Shown in pieces: positions 27,423 through 35,186 of a DNA stretch of 64,000 bases. Location of the stretch: contig PHCH01000008.1 in NCBI GenBank assembly GCA_002840785.1, forward strand, positions 1-64,000. Direction: 5' to 3'. The DNA is from Betaproteobacteria bacterium HGW-Betaproteobacteria-4 (GTDB lineage: Bacteria; Pseudomonadota; Gammaproteobacteria; Burkholderiales; Rhodocyclaceae). The notes under the pieces are model-generated. The model saw only the letters and a list, made by a program, of their open reading frames with translations. It ran no database searches and was not told the origin of the DNA. The translations under genes and the position numbers were made by a program. How positions within the stretch are numbered: position 1 is the first letter of the stretch; each line of letters opens with the position of its first letter.

Positions 27423-28396
27423 GTCGATTCGGCCGCGACCGCGCAGTTGCGGCCGCTATCCTTGGCCCGGTAGAGAGCCGCATCAGCGGTGGCGATCAGG
27501 GTGTCCAGGCTGTTTCCGGGCGTTGGCACGAGGGCTGAAACGCCGAGACTGATCGTGACGTGCGGGGCGGTTGCCGAGTCGACGTGGGGAATGGCCAGGT
27601 CGCGAACGATCCGGCAGACGCGTTCGGCCACGGCCTGGGCGCCGGCCAGATCGGTGTTGGGCATGACGATGGCGAATTCCTCACCGCCGTAGCGTGCCGT
27701 CATGTCGGCCGGGCGGAAGACGGCGGCACCAATGGCGCCGGCCACGGCACGCAGGCATTCGTCGCCTTTCGGGTGGCCGTAGTGATCGTTGTAGCACTTG
27801 AAGTGGTCAACGTCGCCAAGGATGAAGGCCAGCGATGCGCCGGTGCGCTGGCCGCATTTCCATTCGAGTTCCAGCTTGTCGTCGAGCGAACGGCGATTGG
27901 CCAGGCCGGTCAGGCTGTCCCGCGTGGCGAGGTTTTGCAGCGCCATTTCGGCCAGTTTCTGGTCGGTCATGTCGCGCAGTGTCTGGACGACGGCGATCAG
28001 CTTGCCCTGGTCGTCGTAGATCGGCCCGGCATCGACGGCAAGGTAACGGCGCTCGCCCTTGACCGGCATGACGCACCAGTTTTCGGCGCGCAGGCCGAAG
28101 CCGAATTCGCCGGGACTGGTGTGGGCGGCATAAAGTTCGGCCAGCTTGTCATACTGGTCGAGGGCGATGAGGTCGGCCAGGCAGTGGCGGGATTCGTCGT
28201 AAAAGCCGCGCCAGTGGTCGCCGGTCCCCAGCATCTCGGCGGCGGGAATGCCGGTCAGGCGTTCGCAGGCATGATTCCAGATGGTCACCCGGCGCTCGGC
28301 GTCGAGCACGAAGGTGGGGACGACGAGATGCTGCATGAGGCGGACCGCCATGCTGTGTCCGTTGTCGCTGCCAAAAGTGGGCTTGCCGGAATCCAA
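27419..28396 (-). CDS. PAS-GGDEF diguanylate cyclase
   Basis: Cytosolic c-di-GMP synthase. The N-terminal PAS fold (about residues 20-150) includes TFVLDAERRVTIWNHACERL and ends QTLRDMTDQKLAEMAL. The GGDEF domain (about 160-320) has DSLTGLANRRSLDDKLELEW and the active-site motif RYGGEEFAIVMPNTD. The signature is GGEEF, an active variant. No clear RxxD inhibitory site was found five residues before it. No membrane segments. The signal sensed by the PAS domain is unknown. Overlaps rlmB by 4 bp, tail to tail. Confidence 0.92.
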   Translation of the reverse strand: MDSGKPTFGSDNGHSMAVRLMQHLVVPTFVLDAERRVTIWNHACERLTGIPAAEMLGTGDHWRGFYDESRHCLADLIALDQYDKLAELYAAHTSPGEFGFGLRAENWCVMPVKGERRYLAVDAGPIYDDQGKLIAVVQTLRDMTDQKLAEMALQNLATRDSLTGLANRRSLDDKLELEWKCGQRTGASLAFILGDVDHFKCYNDHYGHPKGDECLRAVAGAIGAAVFRPADMTARYGGEEFAIVMPNTDLAGAQAVAERVCRIVRDLAIPHVDSATAPHVTISLGVSALVPTPGNSLDTLIATADAALYRAKDSGRNCAVAAEST

Positions 28397-28536
28397 GGAT
28401 ATTCTCCAGGGCGAGGAAAAAAGCGCGTTCTCGTGGGGAAATGTTGCCGGCCGGAGTCTCGGCCGGTCTGTCGGAGGCGAGACCTTACGCGATGACTTTT
28501 ATCGTGTCAAAGCGGCGCCGGCGCGCTAGCGTCGGC

Positions 28537-28577
28537 GATTTCAATTTTTGCTCTTTTTTCCGGTTGACCGTAGCAAT
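28537..28577. repeat. interspersed repeat copy R2
   Basis: A 41-bp copy (GATTTCAATTTTTGCTC at the left, core GTTGACCGTAGCAAT at the right end). It lies 46 bp after the stop of the efflux outer-membrane gene. The A-rich orientation (ATTGCTAC first) runs with that gene's transcription. Confidence 0.85.
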
Positions 28578-28622
28578 GCAAGCCTGGCCGGAAACGTCCC
28601 CGCTGGCGCGGGGACGGGCGGG

Positions 28623-30035
28623 TCAGCCAGCCACCCAGCCGCCGCCAAGCGCCTTGAACAGATCGACCGCGGCCCCGAGCCGGCTCTTGCGGCTGGCCAG
28701 GTGGAGCAGTTGGGCGTTGTTCAGCGTACGCTGGGCGTCGAGCACATCCATGTAGCCGGAATAGCCCGACGCGTAGCGCTTTTGCGCCAGATCGAGGGCC
28801 CGTTGCGAGGCGCCGACCTGGGCCGACCAGGCGGCCTCTTCTTCGCTGTATTCGCGCAGGCCGACGATGGCGTCGTTGACCTCCTTGAAGGCGGTCTGCA
28901 CGGCTTTGCGGTAATTGGCCAGGGCTTCTTTTTGCAGGGCGCTGGCCTGATCGACCCGGGCGCCGGTGCGGCCGGCGTCGAAGATCGGCATGGTCAGGCC
29001 GGCGGCGGCCGACCAGATGCCGGCGCCGCCGGTAAACAGGTTGGACAGCGCCATGCTTTCGCTGCCGAACAGGCCGGTCAGGCTGATCGTCGGGTAGTAG
29101 GCGGCCTTGGCGACGCCGATGCGGGCGTTGGCGGCGACCAGTCTTTCCTCGGCCTGGCGGATGTCCGGGCGGGCTTCGAGCAGGGCCGAGGGCAGGCCGG
29201 CCGGCGGGGTGGGCGGCAGCGGCAGCTTGTCGAGGCCGGTGGCGCCGATCTTCAGGCCGGGCTGGCCGCTGAGCAGGCCGATCTGGCTTTCGGACAGGGC
29301 GCGCAGCCGGTGCAACTGGCTCCACTGGGCCTGGGCACCGCTCAGCGCGCTTTCGGCCTGGGCCAGTTCGAGGTCGGAGGCGCTGCCGGCGTTGAGCCGG
29401 GCCTGGACGATCTTGAGCGCTTGCTTGCGCGAGTCGAGCGTCTGCGCCGTGACGTCGAGCTGGCCGTCGAGGCTGCGCAGGTTGAGGTACTCGTTGGCGA
29501 CCTGGCCGACCAGCGCCAGGCGCAGGCTGTCGCGGCCGAAACGGCTGGCCAGGGCTTCGGCCCGGGCGGCTTCGTTGCTACGCCGGATGCGGCCCCAGAG
29601 GTCGAGCTCGTAGCTCAGGGTCGCGGCAACGCGGTTGCTGTCATATTCGGCGCCACCCTGTTTCCGGCCGTTGTAGGTTTCGCCGCTGCTCTTGCTGCGC
29701 CCGCTGCTGGCTTCCAGACCGAGGCGTGGCAAGTAGTCGGCGCCGGCTTCGCGGTTCGCCGCTTCGGCCGCTTCGAGGCGGGCGATGGCGGCTTGCAGGT
29801 CCTGATTGGCGGCGAGCGTCTGGTCGACCAGCGCGTTGAGCTCGGCGTCGCCGAACAGCGTCCACCACGTCGGATTGACCGGCACCTGCGCCGTGGCGAC
29901 GGCCGCAGCCGGTTCAGGCAGCGTCGACGCCGGGCGGAAGTAGTCCGGGCCGATGGCGCAGCCGCTCAGGGCGATTGCTACGGTCAACCCGAAAAAAGGG
30001 CGAAATTTGAAATGTTTCGGGGCGTGGGCGTGCAT
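28623..30035 (-). CDS. RND efflux outer-membrane lipoprotein (OprM/NodT family)
   Basis: Outer-membrane channel of the tripartite efflux pump encoded with the two upstream genes. 470 residues. A lipoprotein signal peptide ends LTVAIALSGC with the lipidated Cys at residue 26, then AIGPDYFRPA, typical of the OprM family. Two OEP repeats follow (DQTLAANQDLQAAIARLEAA; SALLEARPDIRQAEERLVAA). Codons 8-21 of the signal peptide are encoded by repeat copy R3, so the exporting segment FKFRPFFGLTVAIA is repeat-derived. It starts 1 bp after the RND transporter stop, so it is co-transcribed with the pump. Confidence 0.95.
   Translation of the reverse strand: MHAHAPKHFKFRPFFGLTVAIALSGCAIGPDYFRPASTLPEPAAAVATAQVPVNPTWWTLFGDAELNALVDQTLAANQDLQAAIARLEAAEAANREAGADYLPRLGLEASSGRSKSSGETYNGRKQGGAEYDSNRVAATLSYELDLWGRIRRSNEAARAEALASRFGRDSLRLALVGQVANEYLNLRSLDGQLDVTAQTLDSRKQALKIVQARLNAGSASDLELAQAESALSGAQAQWSQLHRLRALSESQIGLLSGQPGLKIGATGLDKLPLPPTPPAGLPSALLEARPDIRQAEERLVAANARIGVAKAAYYPTISLTGLFGSESMALSNLFTGGAGIWSAAAGLTMPIFDAGRTGARVDQASALQKEALANYRKAVQTAFKEVNDAIVGLREYSEEEAAWSAQVGASQRALDLAQKRYASGYSGYMDVLDAQRTLNNAQLLHLASRKSRLGAAVDLFKALGGGWVAG
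29974..30013. repeat. interspersed repeat copy R3, inside the OprM-like signal peptide
   Basis: ATTGCTACGGTCAAC on the plus strand followed by CCGAAAAAAGGGCGAAATTT and GAAAT. The whole copy lies inside the coding sequence of the outer-membrane factor, antisense to it. It encodes FKFRPFFGLTVAIA of the signal peptide. It is inverted relative to R2 at the other end of the same gene. Confidence 0.85.
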
Positions 30036-30036
30036 C

Positions 30037-33000
30037 TTAGTTTTCCTCCGACGAGTGGTCGGCAGCGTCGCCGGCCGGCCGCATCTGCTTGCCGCGCTCC
30101 AGCCAGCTGAAGAAGAGCGGGATGAATATGGTGGCGATGAAGGTCGCCGCGATCATGCCGGCAAAGACGCCGGTGCCCATCGACTGGCGGGCCGAGGCGC
30201 CGGCGCCGGTGGCCTTGACGAGCGGGAAGACGCCGAGCACGAAGGCCAGCGAGGTCATGATGATCGGGCGCAGACGCAGGCGGGCAGCCTCCAGCGCGGC
30301 GTCGACCGCGCTCATCCCCTCGGCGTATTTCTGGGCGGCGAACTCGACGATCAGGATGGCGTTTTTCGAGGCCAGGCCAATGAGCACGACGAGGCCGATC
30401 TGGAAGTAGATGTCGTTCGGCATGCCGCGCAGCCAGATCGCCGTCAGCGCGCCCATCAGGGCGAAAGGCACGGCCATGACGACGGCGACCGGCAGCGACC
30501 ATTTTTCATACTGGGCGGCAAGGATCAGGAAGACCATGATGATGGCGAAGCCGAAGGCCTGCAGCGATGAACCCGAGCTGCGTTTTTCCTGGAAGGCCTG
30601 GCCGGTCCACGAGATTTCGTAGCCGCTGGGCAGGCTGGCGGCGGCGACTTCCTCGACGATCTTGATGGCATCGCCCGAGCTGATGCCCGGCCGGCTGTCG
30701 CCCATCACCTTGGCGGCGACGAAACCGTTGAAACGCTCGACCTGTTCCGGGCCGACGATGCGCTTGATGGTGCTGACCGCCGAGAGCGGGATCATCGCGT
30801 TGCTCGTCGCGCTGCGCACATAGACCTTGCCGAGGTCGTCCGGCTGCATGCGGTAGCTGGCTTCGGCCTGCAGCTGGACGCGATAGACGCGGCCGGCCTT
30901 GTTGAAGTCATTGACGTAGAGCGCGCCCATGGTGCTTTGCAGCGTGCTGTAGATGTCGGCGAGGGGAATGCCGAGGGCGATCGCCTTCGGCTCGTCGACC
31001 TCGACGAAAAGCTGCGGCACGGTCGGCCGGAAGAAGGTGCTGATGCGGGTGAATTCCGGGTGCTTCTGGAGATCGGCAATGAAAGCCTGGACGACCTCGT
31101 TGAGCTTGCGCGTATCGCCGTCCACGCGGTTCTGGACATAGACCTCGAAGCCGCCGGCAGTGCCCAGGCCCATGATCGGCGGCGGGTTGAAGACGAGCGC
31201 CATGCCATCCGACTGCATCATGCCCATGCCCATGAACTTGCCGGCCAGATCCTGCGCCTTGCCTTCGCGCTCCGACCAGTCCTTGAGCGGAATGAAGATG
31301 GTGCCGGCGTTCGGCTTGTTGCCGCCACCGATCAGGTCGAAGCCGGAAACGACGAAGGTATGCTTGACGGCCGGGTCGCTGGCGACCATCCGGCGCATGT
31401 TCTCGCCGGTCGTTTGCGTGCGCTTGAGCGTCGCGCCATCGGGCAGCATGAGCGCCGAAATCAGGTAACCCTGGTCTTCGGCCGGCACGAAACTACCGGG
31501 AATGGTGCGAAAGAAGAAGAGCACCACGGCGATGACCAGCGCGAAGACGATGCCGCCGATGATGCCGTGCTTGAGCGTGAAGCCGACCGTCGTCGTGTAG
31601 GAACGGGTGAAACGCTCGAACAGGCGGTTGAACGGGATGAACAGCTTGTGCTCGGTATGCTGGGCCTTGAGCAGCAGGGCACACAGGGCTGGCGTCAGGG
31701 TCAGCGCGACGACGCCGGAAAGGACCACGGCGACGGCCACAGTCACCGCGAACTGCTTGTAGAGCTGGCCGGCGATGCCGCCGAGGAAGGCGACCGGCAC
31801 GAACACCGCGCAGAGGACGAGGACGATGGCGACCAGCGCCCCTTGAACCTGATGCATGGCCTTGATCGCCGCCTCCTTGGGCGACAGCTTTTCTTCGGCC
31901 ATCAGGCGCTCGACGTTCTCGAGCACGACGATGGCGTCATCGACCACGATGCCGATGGCCAGCACCATGGCAAACAGCGTCAGCGTGTTGATCGAAAAGC
32001 CGAACAGCCACAGCCCGGCGAAGGTGCCGATCAGTGAAATGGGCACGGCGACCATCGGGATCAAGGTAGCGCGCCAGCTCTGCAGGAAGATGTAAACGAC
32101 GGCCAGAACGAGCACCATGGCTTCGATCAGCGTCTTGACAACCTCGTTGATCGAGGCCGAGACGAAGCGCGTCGTATCGAAGGGAATGACGAATCCCATG
32201 CCCTCCGGGAACTTGGCCTTGAGCTCGTCCATGCGCTGGCGCACACGCTCGGCGACATCCAGCGCGTTGGCGCCGGTCTGCAGGAAAACGCCCATGGCGA
32301 TGGTCGGCTGGCCGTCGAGGCTGACCGACTGGTCGTAGCTGTAGGCACCGAGCTCGATGCGGGCAATGTCCTTGAGGCGTAGCAGGCCGCTCGGGCCGCT
32401 GGCGCGGATGACGATGTTGCCGAACTCCTCGGGCGTCAGCAGGCGGCCCTTGGCGGTCACCGTGTAAACCAGTTGCTGGTCGGCCGGAGCCGGTTCCTGG
32501 CCGATCTTGCCGGCCGCATTCTGGGCATTCTGCGCCCGGATGGCCGTTGCCACGTCGCTCGTCGTCAGGCCAAGCTGGGCCATGCGGTCGGGCTTGAGCC
32601 AGACACGCATCGAATAATCCTGGGCGCCGAAAATGGTCACGTCGCCAACACCCTTGAGACGCTTCAGTTCGTCCACGATGTTCAGACTGGCGTAGTTGGA
32701 CAGGAACAGCGTGTTGTACTTGCCCTCTTGCGAATCGAGAGCGACGACCTGCAGGATGTCGTTCGACCGCTTCTGGACGATCACGCCATTGCGCCGGACC
32801 TCTTCCGGCAAGCGCGGCTCGGCTGCTTTTACGCGGTTATTGACGTTGACCGCAGCCGTGTCGACATTGGTGCCGACATCGAAGGTTGCGGTGATCGTCA
32901 CCGCGCCGTTGGCCGAGGCTGACGAGGTGAAGTAGGAAAGATTCTCGACCCCGTTCAACTGCTCCTCGATCGGCGCAGCGACCGTCCTGGCCAGCGTTTC

Positions 33001-33162
33001 AGCCGAAGCACCCGGGTAGGTGGCGGTGATCAGCACGGTCGGCGGGGCGATCTGCGGATACTGCGCAATGGGCAGCACCTGCGCGGCAACCAGCCCGGCG
33101 ATGACGATGATGATCGAGATGACCGACGCGAAAATCGGCCGGTTGATGAAGAATTTTGACAT
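30037..33162 (-). CDS. RND multidrug efflux transporter (HAE1/AcrB family)
   Basis: Proton-driven inner-membrane pump of 1041 residues, the normal AcrB length. It starts MSKFFINRPIFASVISIIIV. It shows the 12-helix RND layout, with the helix 4 motif AIGIVVDDAIVVLENVERLM containing the paired Asp residues of proton relay, and the porter segments GANALDVAERVRQRMDELKA and FVVSGFDLIGGGNKPNAGTI. The C-terminal SLAFVLGVFPLVKATGAGAS is typical of MexB/AcrB. Middle gene of an efflux operon: the membrane-fusion protein is 9 bp upstream and the outer-membrane factor 1 bp downstream. Regulation is probably through the divergent TetR gene. Substrate range cannot be read from the sequence. Confidence 0.96.
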   Translation of the reverse strand: MSKFFINRPIFASVISIIIVIAGLVAAQVLPIAQYPQIAPPTVLITATYPGASAETLARTVAAPIEEQLNGVENLSYFTSSASANGAVTITATFDVGTNVDTAAVNVNNRVKAAEPRLPEEVRRNGVIVQKRSNDILQVVALDSQEGKYNTLFLSNYASLNIVDELKRLKGVGDVTIFGAQDYSMRVWLKPDRMAQLGLTTSDVATAIRAQNAQNAAGKIGQEPAPADQQLVYTVTAKGRLLTPEEFGNIVIRASGPSGLLRLKDIARIELGAYSYDQSVSLDGQPTIAMGVFLQTGANALDVAERVRQRMDELKAKFPEGMGFVIPFDTTRFVSASINEVVKTLIEAMVLVLAVVYIFLQSWRATLIPMVAVPISLIGTFAGLWLFGFSINTLTLFAMVLAIGIVVDDAIVVLENVERLMAEEKLSPKEAAIKAMHQVQGALVAIVLVLCAVFVPVAFLGGIAGQLYKQFAVTVAVAVVLSGVVALTLTPALCALLLKAQHTEHKLFIPFNRLFERFTRSYTTTVGFTLKHGIIGGIVFALVIAVVLFFFRTIPGSFVPAEDQGYLISALMLPDGATLKRTQTTGENMRRMVASDPAVKHTFVVSGFDLIGGGNKPNAGTIFIPLKDWSEREGKAQDLAGKFMGMGMMQSDGMALVFNPPPIMGLGTAGGFEVYVQNRVDGDTRKLNEVVQAFIADLQKHPEFTRISTFFRPTVPQLFVEVDEPKAIALGIPLADIYSTLQSTMGALYVNDFNKAGRVYRVQLQAEASYRMQPDDLGKVYVRSATSNAMIPLSAVSTIKRIVGPEQVERFNGFVAAKVMGDSRPGISSGDAIKIVEEVAAASLPSGYEISWTGQAFQEKRSSGSSLQAFGFAIIMVFLILAAQYEKWSLPVAVVMAVPFALMGALTAIWLRGMPNDIYFQIGLVVLIGLASKNAILIVEFAAQKYAEGMSAVDAALEAARLRLRPIIMTSLAFVLGVFPLVKATGAGASARQSMGTGVFAGMIAATFIATIFIPLFFSWLERGKQMRPAGDAADHSSEEN

Positions 33163-33171
33163 GGCCGCTCC

Positions 33172-34326
33172 TTAACCCTGCTTGGCCGGGGCCGCTGCAG
33201 CATCCTTGGCCGGCGCCGGCGCTCCCGGCATTTCGCCCGGGGCGTGCGGGGCAACCGGGGCGCCGGGGCGCAACTTCATGAGGTTGTCGACGATCACCTT
33301 GTCGCCGGCTTTCAGGCCACCGAGGATGACCCAGTCCTTGCCGTGCCATTCGCCAGCCTGGACCGGACGCGGCGCCACCTTGTCGCCTTCGCCGGCGAGC
33401 ATGACGATGGCCCCTTGCTCGGTCTGCACGACGGCCGATTGCGGCACCAGGAAAACCCCGTCGCGTTCGCCGGTGAGCAGGCGGATGCGCACGAACTGGC
33501 CGGGCAGCAAGCGGTTGTCGTGGTTGTCGAATTCGGCGCGCAGGGCCTGGGTGCCGAGCGTCGTATCGATGTTGCTGGCCAGGAAGTTGAGTTTGCCGGT
33601 TTTCGGATACACCGTGCCGTCGGCCAGGATCAATTCGATGCCGGTGATGTTCTTGTTGGTCAAACGGCCGCCGCTCAATTTGGCCAGATCGCTGTCGCCG
33701 AGGCTGAAGCGAACCCAGATCGGGTTGCTCTGGTAGATCGAGGTAAGCAGGCTGTCGGCGCCGGCCGAAATCAGGTTGCCTTCGGATTTGGCGGCGCGCC
33801 CGGTGGTGCCGGAAACCGGTGCGGTGACCGTCGTCCATGACAGGTTCAGCTCGGCCTGGCGCAGCACAGCCTGGGCGATGGCATTGGCCGAGACCGCGTC
33901 GTCGAATTCCTTCTGGCTGATTGCCTTGGCCTCGATCAGGCTCTTCAGGCGATTCAGTTCGCGGCTGGTCTGCTCGGCCTTGGCCTTGGCTTCGGCCAGG
34001 GCAATTTCATAGCTCGAACGGTCGATCTGGAACAGCGGCTGGCCGGCCTTGACTGCCTCGCCTTCCTGATACAGCCGCTTGACGAGGATGCCCGAGACGC
34101 GGGCGCGTACTTCGGTTTCACGGGCGCCTTCGGTCTGTGCCATGACTTCGACCGAGGTCGGTACCTTTTGCGGCTGCATGTCGAGGACGGTGACCGGCAG
34201 CGGACCCATCGGCGGGCCGCCGGCCGGCTTGTTGTCCGAGCAGCCGGCGAGCAGGGCGGTGCCGAGTACGGCTGCGCCAACAAGAGTCGAAAGGGTTGTA
34301 CGCCGCAGCAAGGTTCCGGAATTCAT
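33172..34326 (-). CDS. RND efflux membrane-fusion lipoprotein (AcrA/MexA family)
   Basis: Periplasmic adaptor linking the RND pump to the outer-membrane channel. The ATG at 34326 (MNSGTLLRRTTLSTLVGAAV) is chosen because it gives a lipoprotein signal ending TALLAGCSDN and has an AGGAG site; codons further upstream would add an improbable leader running through the operator. The 384 residues include the barrel/lipoyl parts (QTEGARETEVRARVSGILVK, then RLYQEGEAVKAGQPLFQIDR), an alpha hairpin (ELNRLKSLIEAKAISQKEFD) and a C-terminal PAKDAAAAPAKQG tail. First gene of the operon; the promoter overlaps the AcrR-type operator. Confidence 0.94.
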   Translation of the reverse strand: MNSGTLLRRTTLSTLVGAAVLGTALLAGCSDNKPAGGPPMGPLPVTVLDMQPQKVPTSVEVMAQTEGARETEVRARVSGILVKRLYQEGEAVKAGQPLFQIDRSSYEIALAEAKAKAEQTSRELNRLKSLIEAKAISQKEFDDAVSANAIAQAVLRQAELNLSWTTVTAPVSGTTGRAAKSEGNLISAGADSLLTSIYQSNPIWVRFSLGDSDLAKLSGGRLTNKNITGIELILADGTVYPKTGKLNFLASNIDTTLGTQALRAEFDNHDNRLLPGQFVRIRLLTGERDGVFLVPQSAVVQTEQGAIVMLAGEGDKVAPRPVQAGEWHGKDWVILGGLKAGDKVIVDNLMKLRPGAPVAPHAPGEMPGAPAPAKDAAAAPAKQG

Positions 34327-34363
34327 GGGGGGTACTCCTAAATTGGAAAAGTTTGCGCTATTA

Positions 34364-34385
34364 TATACAAACACGAATGTATGTA
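34364..34385. promoter_or_regulatory. AcrR-type operator in the efflux/TetR divergent promoter
   Basis: TATACAAACACGAATGTATG and the two following bases form an imperfect palindrome. The complement, TACATACATTCGTGTTTGTA, closely resembles the E. coli acrA operator (TACATACATT, a GTG-type centre, and ATGTATGTA). It lies 38 bp upstream of the membrane-fusion gene start and 79 bp before the TetR gene, where a repressor could block both promoters. Confidence 0.75.
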
Positions 34386-34463
34386 AATGTTTTGTGCGAT
34401 GATTGTGGTGGCTTGATATTGACAATGGCCCAGGCAGAAAATTGCCGGTGCAGAGGAGGCAAA

Positions 34464-35084
34464 ATGGTTAGAAAAACCAAGGAAGATGCGGAAAAAACCC
34501 GCCAGGACATCATTGAATCGGCGCGCGCGGTGTTTCACGAGTGCGGCGTCAGCCGGTCGACGCTGGACAAGATTGCCAAGGAAGCCGGCGTCACGCGCGG
34601 CGCCATTTATTGGCATTTCAAGGACAAGGCCGAGTTGTTCTTCGCCATGCGCGAAGATGTTTTTGCGCCCATGGTCGAACGGACCGACTCCCTGCTTTTC
34701 TCGGCCGCCTACGACAACCCGCTCGACGCCATCGAAGCTTCGCTGAAGGAGTTTTTCCGTGTGCTCGACGACTGCCCGGTGGTACGCGAAGTCTTCGAAA
34801 TCATGATTTCACGTTGCGAATACGTCGATGAGTTCGCCGCCGTCCAGGAAGAGGCCGGCCGCCCGGCTTACGAGTTTCTCGAAAAAATGGAGCGCTTCTA
34901 CCGCATGGCGGCGGACAAGGGCGCCTTGCGCCCGGGCCTCGATCCGGAAGCGATGGCGCGCGACACCTGGGCTTTCGTCAGCGGCCTGCTTCACCTCATG
35001 CTCGGTTGCCAGAAGGGCTCGGACCTCGACCTGCGGATTCCGGGGATGATCACGATGCACATGGCGCTGCGCCGCCGGAGTTGA
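34464..35084 (+). CDS. TetR-family efflux repressor (AcrR/TtgR-like)
   Basis: 206-residue regulator expected to repress the divergent RND operon and itself. The ATG at 34464 has the ribosome site GAGGAGGC. The N-terminal TetR helix-turn-helix (about residues 10-57) reads TRQDIIESARAVFHECGVSR and then VTRGAIYWHFKDKAELFFAM. The ligand-binding domain resembles TtgR/AcrR (TDSLLFSAAYDNPLDAIEAS; GLLHLMLGCQKGSDLDL). Close similarity of the neighbouring operator to the acrA site supports the AcrR-type assignment. Confidence 0.93.
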   Translation: MVRKTKEDAEKTRQDIIESARAVFHECGVSRSTLDKIAKEAGVTRGAIYWHFKDKAELFFAMREDVFAPMVERTDSLLFSAAYDNPLDAIEASLKEFFRVLDDCPVVREVFEIMISRCEYVDEFAAVQEEAGRPAYEFLEKMERFYRMAADKGALRPGLDPEAMARDTWAFVSGLLHLMLGCQKGSDLDLRIPGMITMHMALRRRS

Positions 35085-35186
35085 TCCGGTTTGCTGTTTC
35101 GTCGATGAATTTCGTTGATTTAGGTCTGGTGTACTGGGTGGCGTATTGCGTTATTGTGAATCCCTGAGTATTCAGGAGTTCTGCAT

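Noticed and set aside
28548-30110. 520-codon open frame on the plus strand opposite the efflux outer-membrane gene
   Set aside because: Gly/Ala/Gln-rich shadow translation with no family similarity; it spans two repeat copies and two genes on the other strand.
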